In this document: positions 11,432-21,639 of the stretch, piece by piece
Position numbering within the stretch: position 1 is the first letter of the stretch
How the letters are laid out: each line of letters opens with the position of its first letter
Assembly (NCBI GenBank): GCA_022606425.2
Contig: JAHDVF020000937.1
Span: forward strand, 1,116,001 to 1,180,000
DNA from: Lepidostoma basale
Taxonomy: Eukaryota > Arthropoda > Insecta > Trichoptera > Lepidostomatidae
Length of the DNA stretch: 64,000 bases
Direction of reading: 5' to 3'
The notes under the pieces: model-generated
The model's input: only the letters and a program-made list of their open reading frames with translations
Told to the model about the DNA's origin: nothing
Databases searched by the model: none
Translations under genes and position numbers: made by a program

Positions 11432-11567
11432 GGTAGTCTAGGAGACAGAACGCTTGGGTCCTGATCTCATTATTAGTACACAGTCCTGTTATCTAGGGAA
11501 CATGGGTTCAACCCTGGATACGATCAGATTCCTTCTTCATAATAATGAAATATTGGGCTCATACGGG
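11432..11567 (+). mobile_element. tRNA-derived SINE, type 2
   Basis: Contains an A-box-like AGGAGACAGAACG and a B-box-like GGGTTCAACCCTG (near 11503-11516), then CAGATTCCTTCTTCATAATAATGA. The same module, reversed, occurs at 14632-14738, 17505-17612 and around 60165-60605. This copy has an internal insertion between the boxes (near 11465-11490). Confidence 0.65.
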
Positions 11568-11569
11568 AT

Positions 11570-12073
11570 AATGCATATTAAATTCATATATTATTGATTG
11601 CAATCCTTGGGTGGTGGTTAGTCATTTATTGAAATTTCTTCTCAGGACATATCAGTGTTTAAATATCTTTTAAAAAACATCATATTTTCACAACATTTTA
11701 TTTTTGTATAATACTTAAAATAATTTGGTTTAGAACCGCAAACACCCTTCCTCAGTGTGTTTTTAAGCCAAAACCCGTTTATGAAACGTACCAAAATTCC
11801 TTTTTTTAATGTTATTCAAATGTGAATCTACAACACAAAATAATAGCGAAAATAGAAAAATATGAAACTTTTTAATATACCATATATTGGTTTTGGTTTT
11901 AATCACACGATTTAATTTTTTAATAGGTTTCAGGAGCTCGCCACAAGAAAATGAAAAAATCTTTATTAGATTTATCTGGACCAAAATATGGTATCAAGCT
12001 GCCGAAACCGGGCGAAACAAGAAGGACAATTGAAAATACATTTATTAAAATAAAATAAAAAGGAGTATATTTT
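11570..12073. other. AT-rich sequence with a decayed hammerhead arm
   Basis: On the minus strand at 11728-11758, CTGAGGA with an extra A and GGGTG is visible, but the GAAA element is lost. Otherwise nothing recognised. Confidence 0.3.
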
Positions 12074-12086
12074 TGGTTCATAAAAT

Positions 12087-12823
12087 AACTAACTAACTAA
12101 CTAAGTAACCTTCACGCCGTCTCCCCGAAGGGGTAGGCAGAAAGAATGGACTGCCACACTTTTCTTTCCTGACATATTTCTCTCGCTTCCTCAACATTCA
12201 TACATCGTATCATGCACGCGCATCGATTTCTCTGACTCCTCACATGGCCGATATTCAATATTTGATTTATTTGATCGTGCCACGTTTTCCTCGGTCTTCC
12301 TCTATTTCTGGTTCCATTTACACCATTAACATATAACTTTCTTCATTCATTCTTTCCATATGTCCAAACCATCTTAATGATCCTTTCATTATTTTGTTCA
12401 TGACACCATCATTTGCACCGCATTCACTTCTTATATTTTCATTCGACACTCTATCGTGCACAGAGTATAAGTCTAAGAGATCTCATTTCTACTGCATTTA
12501 TTCTACTTTTATCCTTCTTTTGCCAGTTCCATGCTTCGCTCCCATACATAAGGGTCGGTAGAAGAACACCATTGTGCACTGCCATTCTAGCTTTTTGTTT
12601 TTATTTGCGATGACACTTTAAGTGCACCATTCACTTTGTTGCCTGCCCCAACCCTTCTTTCAATATCCCTCTCCACTCGCCCATCTCTTGTAAGCCTAAA
12701 TACACGAACTCAACTACTTGCTCCAAATTTTCACCATTCACGTTAATGTTGCAGACTGTCATGGTTTCTTCCTTTTCAAAAATCATTACCTTGGACTTAT
12801 TAACATTTATCATCAGATCATTA
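12087..12823 (-). mobile_element. LINE-A copy, longest on the minus strand, with target-site duplication
   Basis: Flanked by TGGTTCATAAAAT (12074-12086) and TGGTTCATTAAAT (12824-12836), a 13-bp duplication with one difference. From the (TAAC)n tail inward it covers the C-terminal domain and continues into the RT thumb/connection region: the minus-strand frame near 12631-12852 reads SKVMIFEKEE, TVCNINVNGENLEQVVEFVYLG. Several indels; a dead copy. Confidence 0.9.
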
Positions 12824-12974
12824 TGGTTCATTAAATTGAAGTGAAAAAACATGGAATAAAAATATTTGATTTGTTGTGGAGTTTAAAATCATTGCATTTA
12901 AATTCTGTCTAAAAACCTATAATTGCAGCAAAACATTTATTGTTTAGAACATCTATATCAAAAGTTAAAATAGC

Positions 12975-13016
12975 CATGACTTTGTCCAACCTCCGACAGG
13001 TCAGGAACAAGAAGTC
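12975..13016. repeat. Short host duplication flanking an RTE insertion
   Basis: The stretch TTGTCCAACCTCCGA plus AGGAACAAGAAG near 12983-13014 recurs as TTGTCCAACCTCCGA (13235-13249) and AGGAACGAGAAG (13521-13532), the second copy now split by the RTE-like insertion at 13251-13505. Confidence 0.5.
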
Positions 13017-13250
13017 AATAAATTTGTTTGTACTAGTACTTGTAAAAAAAAGAGTGACCAACAGGAAGATGCCAGCGAGCTACCGTGGTCGGAACTAGAT
13101 GAGAAACAAATGGAACAAAATCTAACAGCGTGTCGGGAGAAAAAGAAAATTCTGAATAGAAAACATTCAATAATGCTTTGGTTGTAGCACAACAATAACC
13201 CTGTTTAGAGCTGCTGTATCAGAAGTATAAATGTTGTCCAACCTCCGATA

Positions 13251-13505
13251 CGAAACCAAGTGGCGGTGGGCTGGCCATATCTGTCGAAGAACCGACAGCC
13301 GATGGGGAAGACGGGTTCTGGAGTAGAGACCGCGTACAGGATTCCGTAGAGTTGGACGTCCCCCTGCCCGCTGGACCGACGATCTGAAGAGGATTGCTGG
13401 ACATGAATGGATGGGAGCGGCAATGTATAGGGGGCGGTGGCGGCCTTTGGGAGAGGTCTACATTCAGCAGTGGATGACAGACGGCCGATGATGATGATGA
13501 TGATG
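13251..13505 (+). mobile_element. RTE-like LINE (family H), 3' end, with target-site duplication
   Basis: Flanked by AACCTCCGATA (13240-13250 and 13506-13516). Reads KWRWAGHICRRTDSRWGRR, then RVGRPPARWTDDLKRIAGH and a YIQQWMTDG end, followed by a (GAT)n tail at 13488-13505. An in-frame stop and a frameshift are present. Same family as 16591-16731 and 37073-37478. Confidence 0.9.
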
Positions 13506-13519
13506 AACCTCCGATAGGA

Positions 13520-14136
13520 TAGGAACGAGAAGAAGAAAATGTTAACTTTTCTTTCACCTTATTTTGAATGAAATCAGTGATGAACAAACTTCACCTCCGG
13601 AGGCAAGATTCATATTTCGGTATTCGCTATTCGGGCCGGCCGAGGGAAGGGCCATATCTCATTCACGTTATCAAACACAATGATTTGCAAAAAATCTTTT
13701 CCAATTCAAACCAAAGCTCCCTCTCGCTGAGATTTGGTTTGTTCCCTCGGATCCCTCCTTTAGCGAATCCAATTGTGTCAGAGGAATTGTTGCTGAAAAA
13801 AGATCCGAGTTCGTTTGAGACCCGGGCGAAACTTTTCCTATGAAATGGGGTATCGAGGAAAATGGGCAAAGTGCAAATCCTTTATCTTCAAAATATTTCA
13901 AATACAGCGTTAAAAATATAAATTACGTGCTATTTGTTGTACAATGCATAGAATAAACAAGGAAAAAATGTTGAAGCTGAGATACATAAAAATATGATAA
14001 AACGACGATCAATAGTGATTCTTATATTGATAGCGAGAGGTAAATAATTCATACTAAGATAAAAGTGGCAAGAATAAAAAAAAAACTGTTTATGTACTTC
14101 TAGATGTGCGCATATAGATAGCAACCGATTTGCGTG
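13520..14136. other. Unclassified sequence
   Basis: Contains a GC-richer patch near 13620-13850. The frames on both strands there are not recognisable. Confidence 0.35.
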
Positions 14137-14213
14137 GTATGTGTCAGGATTAAATAGTGTGGTGGTCCATTCTATCTGTCTATCCTTCCTGAGAAACTGC
14201 GTGATGATTAGTT
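14137..14213 (+). mobile_element. LINE-A 3' end, decayed
   Basis: Reads like TGTCAGGAT..GTGGTGGTCCATTCT..CTGCGTGATGATTAG, the last 75 bp of LINE-A with several substitutions. Confidence 0.65.
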
Positions 14214-14631
14214 TGATGTCGTTGTGAATTAAATTATATTAATATGTTTACAGGTATTTCATTGGCTGAACGAATTTTACTATTTATATTTAAAAATACA
14301 TAAATAAATTGTAGTTAGTTGTAACCTGAGAAATATTCATTAAAAACAAATTCTACATTAATTTTCATGTTTTGTTTGTGTATTTAATTTCATACAACAA
14401 TAAACAACAAAAAAATTCCAGAAATGTTCTCGGGCGTGCGCATCATGTGCATTTCGAATTAATTTTATAGAGAATTGAGGTATTCATTTCTTACTCGTGT
14501 TCAAAATATTCTCGTACACCTTCTTTGACGACATTCGGTTTTTGCCTTTTTTTGAAAGACTATAAAATCAAGGATTTATATCAATGACATTAGAATTTAT
14601 TTTACAAAGTTCAATGTGAGCAGAAAATAGC
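14214..14631. other. Unclassified AT-rich sequence
   Basis: Nothing recognised. Confidence 0.4.
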
Positions 14632-14738
14632 TCATTATTATGAAGAAGGAATCTGGTCGCGTCCAGGCTTGAACCCATGTCCCCTGGATCAGGAGCCAAG
14701 CGTTCTATCCCCTGAACCACCACCTGGTTATTATCTTC
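14632..14738 (-). mobile_element. tRNA-derived SINE, type 2
   Basis: On the minus strand: GGTGGTTCAGGGGATAGAACG (A-box region), GGGTTCAAGCCTGG (B-box), then CAGATTCCTTCTTCATAATAATGAG. It is the cleanest copy of this SINE in the window. It abuts an RTE-like element. Confidence 0.75.
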
Positions 14739-14739
14739 T

Positions 14740-15060
14740 TCTTCTTCTGCTTTATTTAGGACTGTGTCCTGTTATTTCTCGGAGCCTGTTCCTGGGATGC
14801 AGATGCCTAACTGTCTCGCCATCTTTTAGGTGGTCTTCCGGGAGGTCGATTTCCTGTTGGTACTTTATTTGCGGCTATATTTATCACTCTTTCAGAACAT
14901 GCTCTTTCCACACAATCTCTCCAGTAGCGTCTTCTCAGTCTTCATTTTACATTGCAGATCTTTCTTATTTCAGAATTTCTTATTCTGTCTCGGAGTGTCG
15001 TTCCCGCAACGCATCGGAGAGTCTTTATTTCTGTGGTTCTTAGGAGATTTTTTTAGAGGA
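14740..15060 (-). mobile_element. RTE-like LINE (family D), 3' end
   Basis: Starts with the reversed (GAA)n tail (CTTCTTCTTCTTC at 14746) and on the minus strand encodes the same LRDRIRNSEIRK-type block as 52588-52890. The frame is broken. Confidence 0.65.
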
Positions 15061-15798
15061 GAGAAAATCTCCGGTTATTATGATTAACAATATTAATATT
15101 TTGTACTATTTATAAAAGAGAGATAGCCTATTTTACAAAAAGGTTCTCATGGGGAAGGAGAGCCACCCACAAGACACCAAGATATTCCAGCGATGACAAT
15201 TCTTTTTTGTTACCGCCATTCGGCTGAGATCCGACAGCTCCCACCACCCGCGGCAACCGTCAAACTCGAAACGTCGTATCTAACAATCACATACCATTTT
15301 TTGCAGTTCCACCCCGCGCTGGGATGACAAACTAGTGGAAAGATCGTAAAAATAAAACTCTACATCTTAAAAATACGAACAGTTCAACTATTTCTTTCTC
15401 AAACTAAACACAAATGTTTATCCAATGTGATTTGATGCGTGCGCAATGTTTTCAATTATTTAAAAAAAAATGTTATTAGAAAACAAAATAACACCATCAA
15501 ATAGGTAAGCAGCAAAAAATCTGTAAAACTCTAGAAATATTCTTCCGCCGAGATCCAATCTCATGGTCTTCCAGACTCGACTATGGACAATCTAGATAAC
15601 AAAAGGTTTATTTATAGAGTTATGCTGGATCAATTCGCTTAAATTGTTTAAACAATACAAATATTATTTTAAAAAAATTGGCTTTCAGAGTTTTATTCAC
15701 CACATAAAATACCTTGTGGAAAAATTTAAAAATTGTTTAGTAAAGTTAAAAAAAAGTATATCATTGTTTATTTAAATTGTCGTTGACCGTTCCATCCC
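15061..15798. other. Unclassified sequence
   Basis: 15140-15330 is GC-richer (GACAGCTCCCACCACCCGCG). No frame or repeat recognised. Confidence 0.35.
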
Positions 15799-15880
15799 CT
15801 ATGTATGGAAATGAAGCATGGCTTTAGCAGAAAAAGGATGAGAGCAAAATAAATGCGGTAGAGATGAGAATTTTAAAATG
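15799..15880 (+). mobile_element. LINE-A internal fragment
   Basis: Carries the MYGNEAWL..KDESKINAVEMR block only. Confidence 0.7.
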
Positions 15881-15887
15881 AGTAACT

Positions 15888-16113
15888 GATTATTATTATT
15901 ATTTTGTTGAAGCGTTCTTTACATCATTACAGCGCAAGCCAAATCGATGTAAAGGGATATTGATTCTCGTAACATGTGATAGGTAGCTAAACTATCGCCA
16001 TTTTATTGCTACGTGGATTCTACACCAGACCAAAGACAGTGTGACAATCACACTGCCATCGCCGGGAATCGAACCCATGACCTTCGGTGTGGCAGTCAAA
16101 ACGAAGGTCCTCA
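15888..16113 (-). mobile_element. tRNA-derived SINE, type 1
   Basis: Minus-strand order: GTGAGGACCTTCG, B-box-like GGGTTCGATTCCCGG (complement of about 16062-16076), a tRNA-unrelated body, and an (AAT)n tail at 15888-15904. The best copy is 47471-47720; others are 58328-58493 and 62298-62465. It directly abuts the tail of a Jockey-like LINE at 16118. Confidence 0.8.
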
Positions 16114-16117
16114 CGTG

Positions 16118-16790
16118 ATCAATCAATCAATCAATCAAATCAGTTTATTTTCTCAAAATATATTACAAACAACAATTATAGTTTAAGGTATCTATTAAGA
16201 ATAGGTCAAACATAAAAAATATATAATACCAGGAACGAATAAGAGATGGTTCGAAATTAGAAATACAAGATACTCTCTAAAGTCAAGAGTATTTGTCTTC
16301 TGAACGTACTTTCACGAATATGAAAGACGTCGATCTCCGAAGCGATCATGTTCAGAAGTTTGATTGCTCTCCCCACCGGCATCACCAGAGGCAGATTGGT
16401 GCTGCATGCTGGGAGATAAAACAGTCTGTAATGACGCTGTCGAAGATAACCATCTGGAACATAAATATGGATAGCCTCCAAGATAACAAACTTCTCAAAG
16501 AATCCCCTGATAAGTCTGAAGAAATGGGTAAGTGTGCACCCATCTCTTTTTATCTGCAAACTATTGGTCCCCAGTATGCCCAAGAGGAATCATCATCATC
16601 ATCAGCCGTCTGTCATCCACTGCTGAATGTAGGCCTCTCCCAAAGCACGCCACCTCCCCCTATCCATTGCCGCTCCCATCCATCCATGTCCAGCAACCCT
16701 CTTCAGATCGTCGGTCCAGCAGGCAGGGGCACCAAGAGGAATGCAGTGGGATAAAGCCATGGATAGCTACCAAAATCTCTGATGTGATGT
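16118..16790 (-). mobile_element. Jockey-like LINE 3' end, interrupted by an RTE insertion
   Basis: Reversed (TTGA)n tail at 16118-16138, then on the minus strand a C-terminal RT frame containing LLNMIASEIDVFHIRESTFRR. Beyond the insertion at 16591-16731 the same protein continues as LSMALSHCIPLG. Collinear with 29955-30995 on the plus strand. Confidence 0.8.
16591..16731 (-). mobile_element. RTE-like LINE (family H), short 3' end, with target-site duplication
   Basis: Flanked by CCAAGAGGAAT (16580-16590 and 16732-16742). Minus strand reads GHGWMGAAMDRGRWRALGEA and YIQQWMTDG, then a (GAT)n tail. Lies inside a Jockey-like LINE. Confidence 0.92.
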
Positions 16791-16799
16791 ATGCATATG

Positions 16800-17326
16800 T
16801 ATAAAATAAACTTATTTTGACGTAAACGTAACTCAAACCTGCAAGAATGTGTAATGTAATTTATAACGCTGATACGTTTTTTCGTGACATTGATAAAATA
16901 TGATCGCAATAATATCCCGGCGAACTATTGTAAATACGTGTTCCAGAAAACGTGGAGCACGCGTCACCCCCGCGGGGTGTTCTTCCTCCCCCGCCGGCCC
17001 TGCCGTCTCGCGTCACGTGATTAATGATGGACGTTTGGTTGGTCGGATAGATGTCGGAATATCGCGCGGGAAAGCGCCTAACTGCGAACAAAGTAGCGAA
17101 ATAAAATCTCTCCCATAAGGAGCTCGCTCAACGGAACGCGGCATCTTCAAAGGGACGGTGAAACATTTAACTTATTCGATATTTGAAATTATTTTCAACT
17201 GCCGTTTTGGAATAAAATATAAACAAAGTGACACAAAGTATACCATACACAATTGTTAATTAATTTCGAAAAAAATTCGTTACTTATTTAACGTTTACCA
17301 AGAACATGGTTTTACTTTTCCAGGAG
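16800..17326. other. Unclassified, GC-rich at 16940-17120
   Basis: Runs such as CACCCCCGCGGGGTG stand out. No recognisable protein in frames on either strand; a CpG-rich regulatory element is possible. Confidence 0.35.
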
Positions 17327-17500
17327 AATGGATCCATCCAGACTCCCCTTCATTGTGTTACACGGCCTGCCTCATGGTAGACGACCCCTGGGTAGACCAC
17401 CAAAGAGATGGATCGACAGCTGGGAGCCGACTTCCCAGGAGGCCAATTCCTCTTAAGAAACAGGCCACTAGGCCTACACTAAGAATAAGAAGAAGGAGAA
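17327..17500 (+). mobile_element. RTE-like LINE 3' end
   Basis: Reads GRRPLGRPPKRWIDSWEP followed by a stop and an (AAGAAG)n-like tail near 17480-17500, the typical end of RTE-like LINEs. Confidence 0.65.
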
Positions 17501-17504
17501 GAAT

Positions 17505-17612
17505 ATGGTTTTAATAAGGAATCGGAACGCGTTCGGTCTTGAACCCAAGTCCCTGTACCCCTAGTCAGGAGACAGGCGTTCTGTTGCCTAGACCACCACC
17601 CAAATAAATTAT
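17505..17612 (-). mobile_element. tRNA-derived SINE, type 2
   Basis: Minus strand has GGGTGGTGGTCTAGGCAACAG and the B-box-like GGGTTCAAGACC. More diverged than the 14632 copy. Confidence 0.65.
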
Positions 17613-17712
17613 AATAAAATACAATATTCTTAAGACGCACTCACTTTGTGGTTAGACATTTAAAAATATGCAATAAATAAATAAAACTTATCGTGGTTAA
17701 AAGTATTTATCC

Positions 17713-17818
17713 ACGATATGGTTATGAAAATCGATGATAACTATTTTTATACTGGCCTGATGAAGCTTGGGTCCAAGCGAAACTAGTTGGCATCAATTAA
17801 AATAACCATACCGAGTTT
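17713..17818 (+). mobile_element. Hammerhead element (GCTTG family)
   Basis: Hammerhead core at 17751-17794: CTGATGA (17757-17763), extra A, helix II GCTTG/CAAGC (65-69 with 74-78), GAA at 17779, palindromic helix III ACTAGT, H17 = T at 17788, then GGCA, which can pair with TGGC upstream apart from one mismatch. The outer arms at 17713-17738 and 17792-17817 (GGTTAT..CGATG) are inverted copies. Confidence 0.65.
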
Positions 17819-17905
17819 AAATACAAAGTTTTTGATTTGTTTTATGCATAAATTTCTTATTGTAATAAAAAAAAATGTGTTGTTTCTGGAACAAAATCTA
17901 ACTAT

Positions 17906-18126
17906 GTTACTAACTAAGCATCACGCCGTTTCACCGGAGGGTTAGGCAGAGAGGATGGACCGCCATACCGTTCTGTCCTGACATACCTCTCTAGCTTCTT
18001 CCATATTCATACCATATATCGTAACATGCACGTTCGTTGATTTTTCCGACTTCGAATGTGGCCGCCTTTCAGTATTTGATTTATTTGGTCATTCCATGCT
18101 TTCCTTGGACTTCCACGACTTCTCTT
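17906..18126 (-). mobile_element. LINE-A copy
   Basis: Reversed tail ACTAACTAAG then the complement of the last 70 codons of LINE-A; ends in the KRSRGSPRKAWNDQI block. Confidence 0.8.
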
Positions 18127-18149
18127 GAACAATGATGTAAAAATGCATA

Positions 18150-18330
18150 TTAAATAATTAATACGAATGAAAACGTCTGTTTTCTAGAAGTTTTATTATA
18201 TTTAATGTGAATGACATGTTTCACCTGACTAAGTAATTATCGAATAGACTTACCGGGCGAACCATGTCATTCACATGAAATAAAAGAAAACTTCTATAGA
18301 GGGTTTTCATTCGTATTAATTATATAATAT
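18150..18330. mobile_element. Hammerhead foldback element (U3-A8 family, GAAUGACAUGU)
   Basis: Outer arms AATTAATACGAATGAAAACG and CATTCGTATTAATTATA are inverted, as are CTAGAAGTTTTATTATA / ATAAAAGAAAACTTCTATAG and GAATGACATG / CATGTCATTC. The minus arm (18208-18250) keeps helix II remnants, GAAACATGTC and a U3/A8 box. Confidence 0.65.
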
Positions 18331-18464
18331 AATAATTGAAGCATTGTTATAGATTAGTTCTGAAAACATTCTAGATCTAATAACCCACCTAATTTTTAAA
18401 ATTGTGTAATTATAAAAGTACATTTTTTATATATTTTTTTAAAATGAATTAAAATACAATTACT

Positions 18465-18650
18465 CCATTTTTGAGTCTATTTTCCTCGACATGTTTCGAA
18501 GGTCAATCGTGATCGGGAGAAAGATGTTAACAGTTCATATCATTTTTTCGATTATGAAGGTGTAAAACGTTCGAAGCATGTCGAGAAAAATATAATAAAA
18601 AGTGGAAAAAACAGTGTTTCAATTCAATGTGAATAAATCGTTCCACAGTG
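18465..18650. mobile_element. Hammerhead foldback element (CUC/GAG helix I family)
   Basis: Inverted arms: CTCGACATGTTTCGAAGG (18492-18510) and GTTCGAAGCATGTCGAGAAAAATA (18570-18593). Terminal words ACAGTGTTTCAATTC and the T-rich left end match 36317-36562. The core boxes are degenerate here. Confidence 0.6.
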
Positions 18651-19164
18651 TTAACGCTTTAAGGTTATCAAAAATTTAAGGTTATAAAAATATTCGAGGA
18701 CTATCATCACATTACTAAGCTCCCTTGAGGTGATTTACTAAACTAATTATCATGATTACTATGATCATACACATAAATCAAACTAAAGATTCGTTACATT
18801 TAATTTTTCTTGTTTCTATTAATACACATCCTTTGATAAATTCTTGACCCAAATTTCATAAACGTCTGATCTAAATTACTTGTTGACGCTAAAGCAGTTA
18901 GTACAATCAGGAATTAACCGAAATTGAACATCTTGTGACCATAAATCACTCGCGCTTTGTCCCTAAACAATGGCCGTGTTCAAAACTTACATTGTTTCTG
19001 CGCTAAGAAACATCATCGCCATTTGTAACAACTCCAAGATTCGATTTTTTATGTTTTAAATTTGAAAACACTTCATTGTTTCAATGTACTCCTGGTAGTA
19101 ATATTTTTCTAGCGCAGATTTCGTTTCTTTGTTTTGGTAAGCGTGATTTTTAAACAAGTTAGTT
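18651..19164. other. Unclassified AT-rich sequence
   Basis: Nothing recognised. Confidence 0.4.
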
Positions 19165-19680
19165 TGATGATCTTCTTCTTCTTCTTTCACTTAACCATTT
19201 TCCATCATCTGGGTATCTTCTCCTCGTAAGAAGACGTCAAACTTTTCTATACTGGCTCATAACCACTATCAGCTTCTCGTGTTGCAGCTATATTTCCATG
19301 TTGAGCCACCATGTTGCCATTGGGCCACCTATTCCTTTTATTTTGTGGGAATGTTGAGGGTTTTTTGGACATTGTTCGCTGTCTCTTCGCATCACATAAC
19401 CGTACTACCGGAGTCGAGATTCTTTCCTTTTGTCTGTTATTGGGGCAACCTTAAAGCTACCTCTCACGTATTCGTTCCTTACGTGGTCTATCATTGTGAT
19501 GCCTCCGGCCCACCTCAGCATTCTCATCTCGGCAGTATGGACTCTACGTTTATGGGCTTTTTTGTTGGTCCAGCATCCTGCTTCATGGCGTAGGTCACAA
19601 CAGTCTTATAAACTTTGCTCTTAGTCTTGATTGGAATTTTTTGATCACACAGAACAACCGACAGAGATCTCATATGTTTT
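19165..19680 (-). mobile_element. RTE-like LINE (family E), 3' part
   Basis: Minus strand reads EMRMLRWAGG, then DHVRNEYVRGSFKVAPIT, ESRLR-stop-YGYVMRR, ending near a reversed (GAA)n tail at 19168-19182. The VAPIT..RLRWYGHVMRR arrangement is characteristic of another RTE-like LINE lineage. One stop and several frameshifts. Confidence 0.75.
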
Positions 19681-19699
19681 TTTAATTTTATTTTAATTA

Positions 19700-19756
19700 T
19701 TACACGCTCTGTCTACTCCTCCGGAGAAACGGCGTGATGGTTAGAAAGTTAGTTAA
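19700..19756 (+). mobile_element. LINE-A 3' end
   Basis: Last 55 bp only: TACTCCTCCGGAGAAACGGC then GTGATGGTTAGAAAGTTAG. Confidence 0.7.
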
Positions 19757-19759
19757 CAT

Positions 19760-20300
19760 TGTATCAAAATCCAAGAGTTTTCCCCATGCGTAAAACCAAT
19801 AGTGTTTTGTGTATGTATCTTATACATTTCATGTTTATAAATTGTATGTACGCACACTAACATGGGGTACATTTGAAATGTACCCTAAAACGACTTCATT
19901 TTCTCCCCCGTAAATGACTTTTTTTCCTTTTACAACCGTTATAATTCAATTCGTTAGGTGCGTGCCGTTATCGGTAATGGCAGGTATCGGAAGACGCCGA
20001 TGGCGTTAATAAAGCGGCGGCGCAACCCGCAAGACGGCGGGCGTCGGCGTCGCGGCGTTGGTACTTAACCCGACGCTATCTGCGGCAGTAATGACGCAAA
20101 TGACGCGTCTTAAAATACGTACCTGAACAACGACAAACTTATGCGGTTTTATTTACTTATGTACACCGTGAGCGAGTAGCTACTCCGCAATAAAAATCGA
20201 ACCTACACGATAGGACGCTTTAATATTATATACAAATACGTAAATCTAAAAATAATTTGCGGAAAAAACAAAGCATAATAAAATTCAGTAAACTCATTTG
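19760..20300. other. Unclassified; CG-rich core at 19960-20110
   Basis: 19960-20110 is strikingly CpG-rich (GCGGCGGCGCAACCCGC, GGCGTCGCGGCG) within AT-rich DNA. No frame is recognisable. It is a candidate CpG island or conserved regulatory element. Confidence 0.35.
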
Positions 20301-20309
20301 ATATATTCG

Positions 20310-20570
20310 TTCTTCTTCTTCAGTAGGGCGAAGAAGGGTCGGGAGGCTGAGTCTGCCATGGTTGGATGGTGCCGGGACAGACTATCGGGTCGTGGAGCCG
20401 TAAAACTAGGAGGTGGCGGCCAGACACAGGATGTGATAAAGACGTTTCTTGGAGAAGGCTAAGATCAACTAAGGGCAGTAACGCGAGAAGAAGAAGAGAA
20501 TTCTTCGTCTTCTTCTTCATCTTTGTTATGGACCTATGTGATCTGTTCTCCAGGTGGTTGTTTCTCCTCA
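20310..20570. mobile_element. Probable ends of two RTE-like LINEs back to back
   Basis: 20335-20500 ends on the plus strand in GCGAGAAGAAGAAGAG, and 20505-20570 starts with CTTCTTCTTCATC as a reversed tail, followed by GGACCTATGTGATCTGTTCTC similar to 25440-25480. Coding content is poor. Confidence 0.4.
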
Positions 20571-20708
20571 TATATAATTTAATATTTAATAAATAATCTA
20601 GTATATTTAATATACCTCGTATAGTCATAACAATAGTGCCGTTAAGTGATAATATGAGACCAAAAATCTAATTATTAAATGTTATTATTTGAAAACTCTG
20701 TTTCTTTT

Positions 20709-21058
20709 AAGATCCAATTGATTTGATCATATCACATTTTCCTAAGTATTTCTCTATTGTTTTTTTCCGTTTATATCGTTAACATGTACTTTCTTTAAGC
20801 ATTCTTTCTATAATAATTAAATAAAACGATGTTTTTTAACTATTTTTTCTATGTCTCCAAACCTTCTTAATGACTCTTTCTTTATTTTGTTCATAACACT
20901 TTCATTCGCACTGCATTCACTTCTTACACGTGCATTTGACATTCTATCAGATACAGATTAACCACAAATCTAAGAGATCTCATTTCTACTGCATTTATTC
21001 TACTCTCATCCTTCTTTTGCAGTTCCATGCTTTTCTTTCATATATAAAGGTCGGCACA
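20709..21058 (-). mobile_element. LINE-A copy interrupted by a hammerhead-element arm fragment
   Basis: Complement of the DQINQILK, MKGSLRWFGHMER and YGSEAWN blocks. At 20811-20843 the sequence ATAATTAAATAAAACGATG is the outer arm of the CCGGUC hammerhead family (compare 25957 and 45900), indicating an insertion remnant. Confidence 0.75.
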
Positions 21059-21060
21059 TT

Positions 21061-21166
21061 ATTAACACGTATTACGCCGTGGCAGTCATGAATGACTGAC
21101 ATAAGTTGTTACCAATACACCGTGGCAGTCATTTGTGACTGCCAACGGTTGAATTAATAATAATAA
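21061..21166. mobile_element. Possible TTAA-flanked MITE with repeated CGTGGCAGTCAT palindromes
   Basis: Starts TTAACACGTATTACG and ends GGTTGAATTAA. Inside, GTGGCAGTCAT-N3-TGACTG occurs twice (near 21079 and 21123), each a near-perfect palindrome. A related start (TTAACACGTATTACG) occurs at 46513. TTAA flanks suggest a piggyBac-type MITE; the assignment is tentative. Confidence 0.35.
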
Positions 21167-21199
21167 ATTAGCTATAATTTATCATTCCAATTTAAAAAA

Positions 21200-21636
21200 A
21201 CAGGATAAATGCCGTAGAAACGAGATCACTAAGAAGAATGTGCGGGAAAGCGTTGTATGATAGAATACCGAATGATGAAATAAGATAGAAATGTAAGGCA
21301 GATGACTGCATCATGGATAAAATTAATAAAGGATCCCTGAGATGGTTTGGACATATAGAACGAATGGATGAGAGTAGAATGGTTAAAAAATTGTACACAA
21401 GCAGCGTGAGTGGAAAAAGAAGCCGAGGACGACCGTGGAAAACATGGCATGACCAAATTAATGAATTGCTAAAAGGCGGCCACATTCGAAGTCGGAATAA
21501 TCGACGTGCGTGCATGGTACGATGTATGAATATAGAGGAATCCAGAGAGTTATGCCAGGACAGAGCATTGTGGCGATCCATCCTCTCTGCGTACCCCTCC
21601 GGGGAAATGGCGTGATGGTTAGTTAGTTAGTTAATA
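21200..21636 (+). mobile_element. LINE-A subfamily copy with long open frame
   Basis: The 100-residue frame 21313-21615 is open and ends SAYPSGEMA-stop, with the (GTTA)n tail at 21617-21636. It reads MDKINKGSLRWFGHIERMDE, KRSRGRPWKTWHDQINELLK. Residues differ from the 28725 copy in a way shared with 7378 and 56817 (KLYTSSVSGKRSRGRP), so at least two subfamilies exist. Confidence 0.88.
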
Positions 21637-21639
21637 TAC

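Noticed and set aside
13219..13587. A serine-rich minus-strand protein
   Set aside because: Antisense of the family H RTE insertion and its (GAT)n tail.
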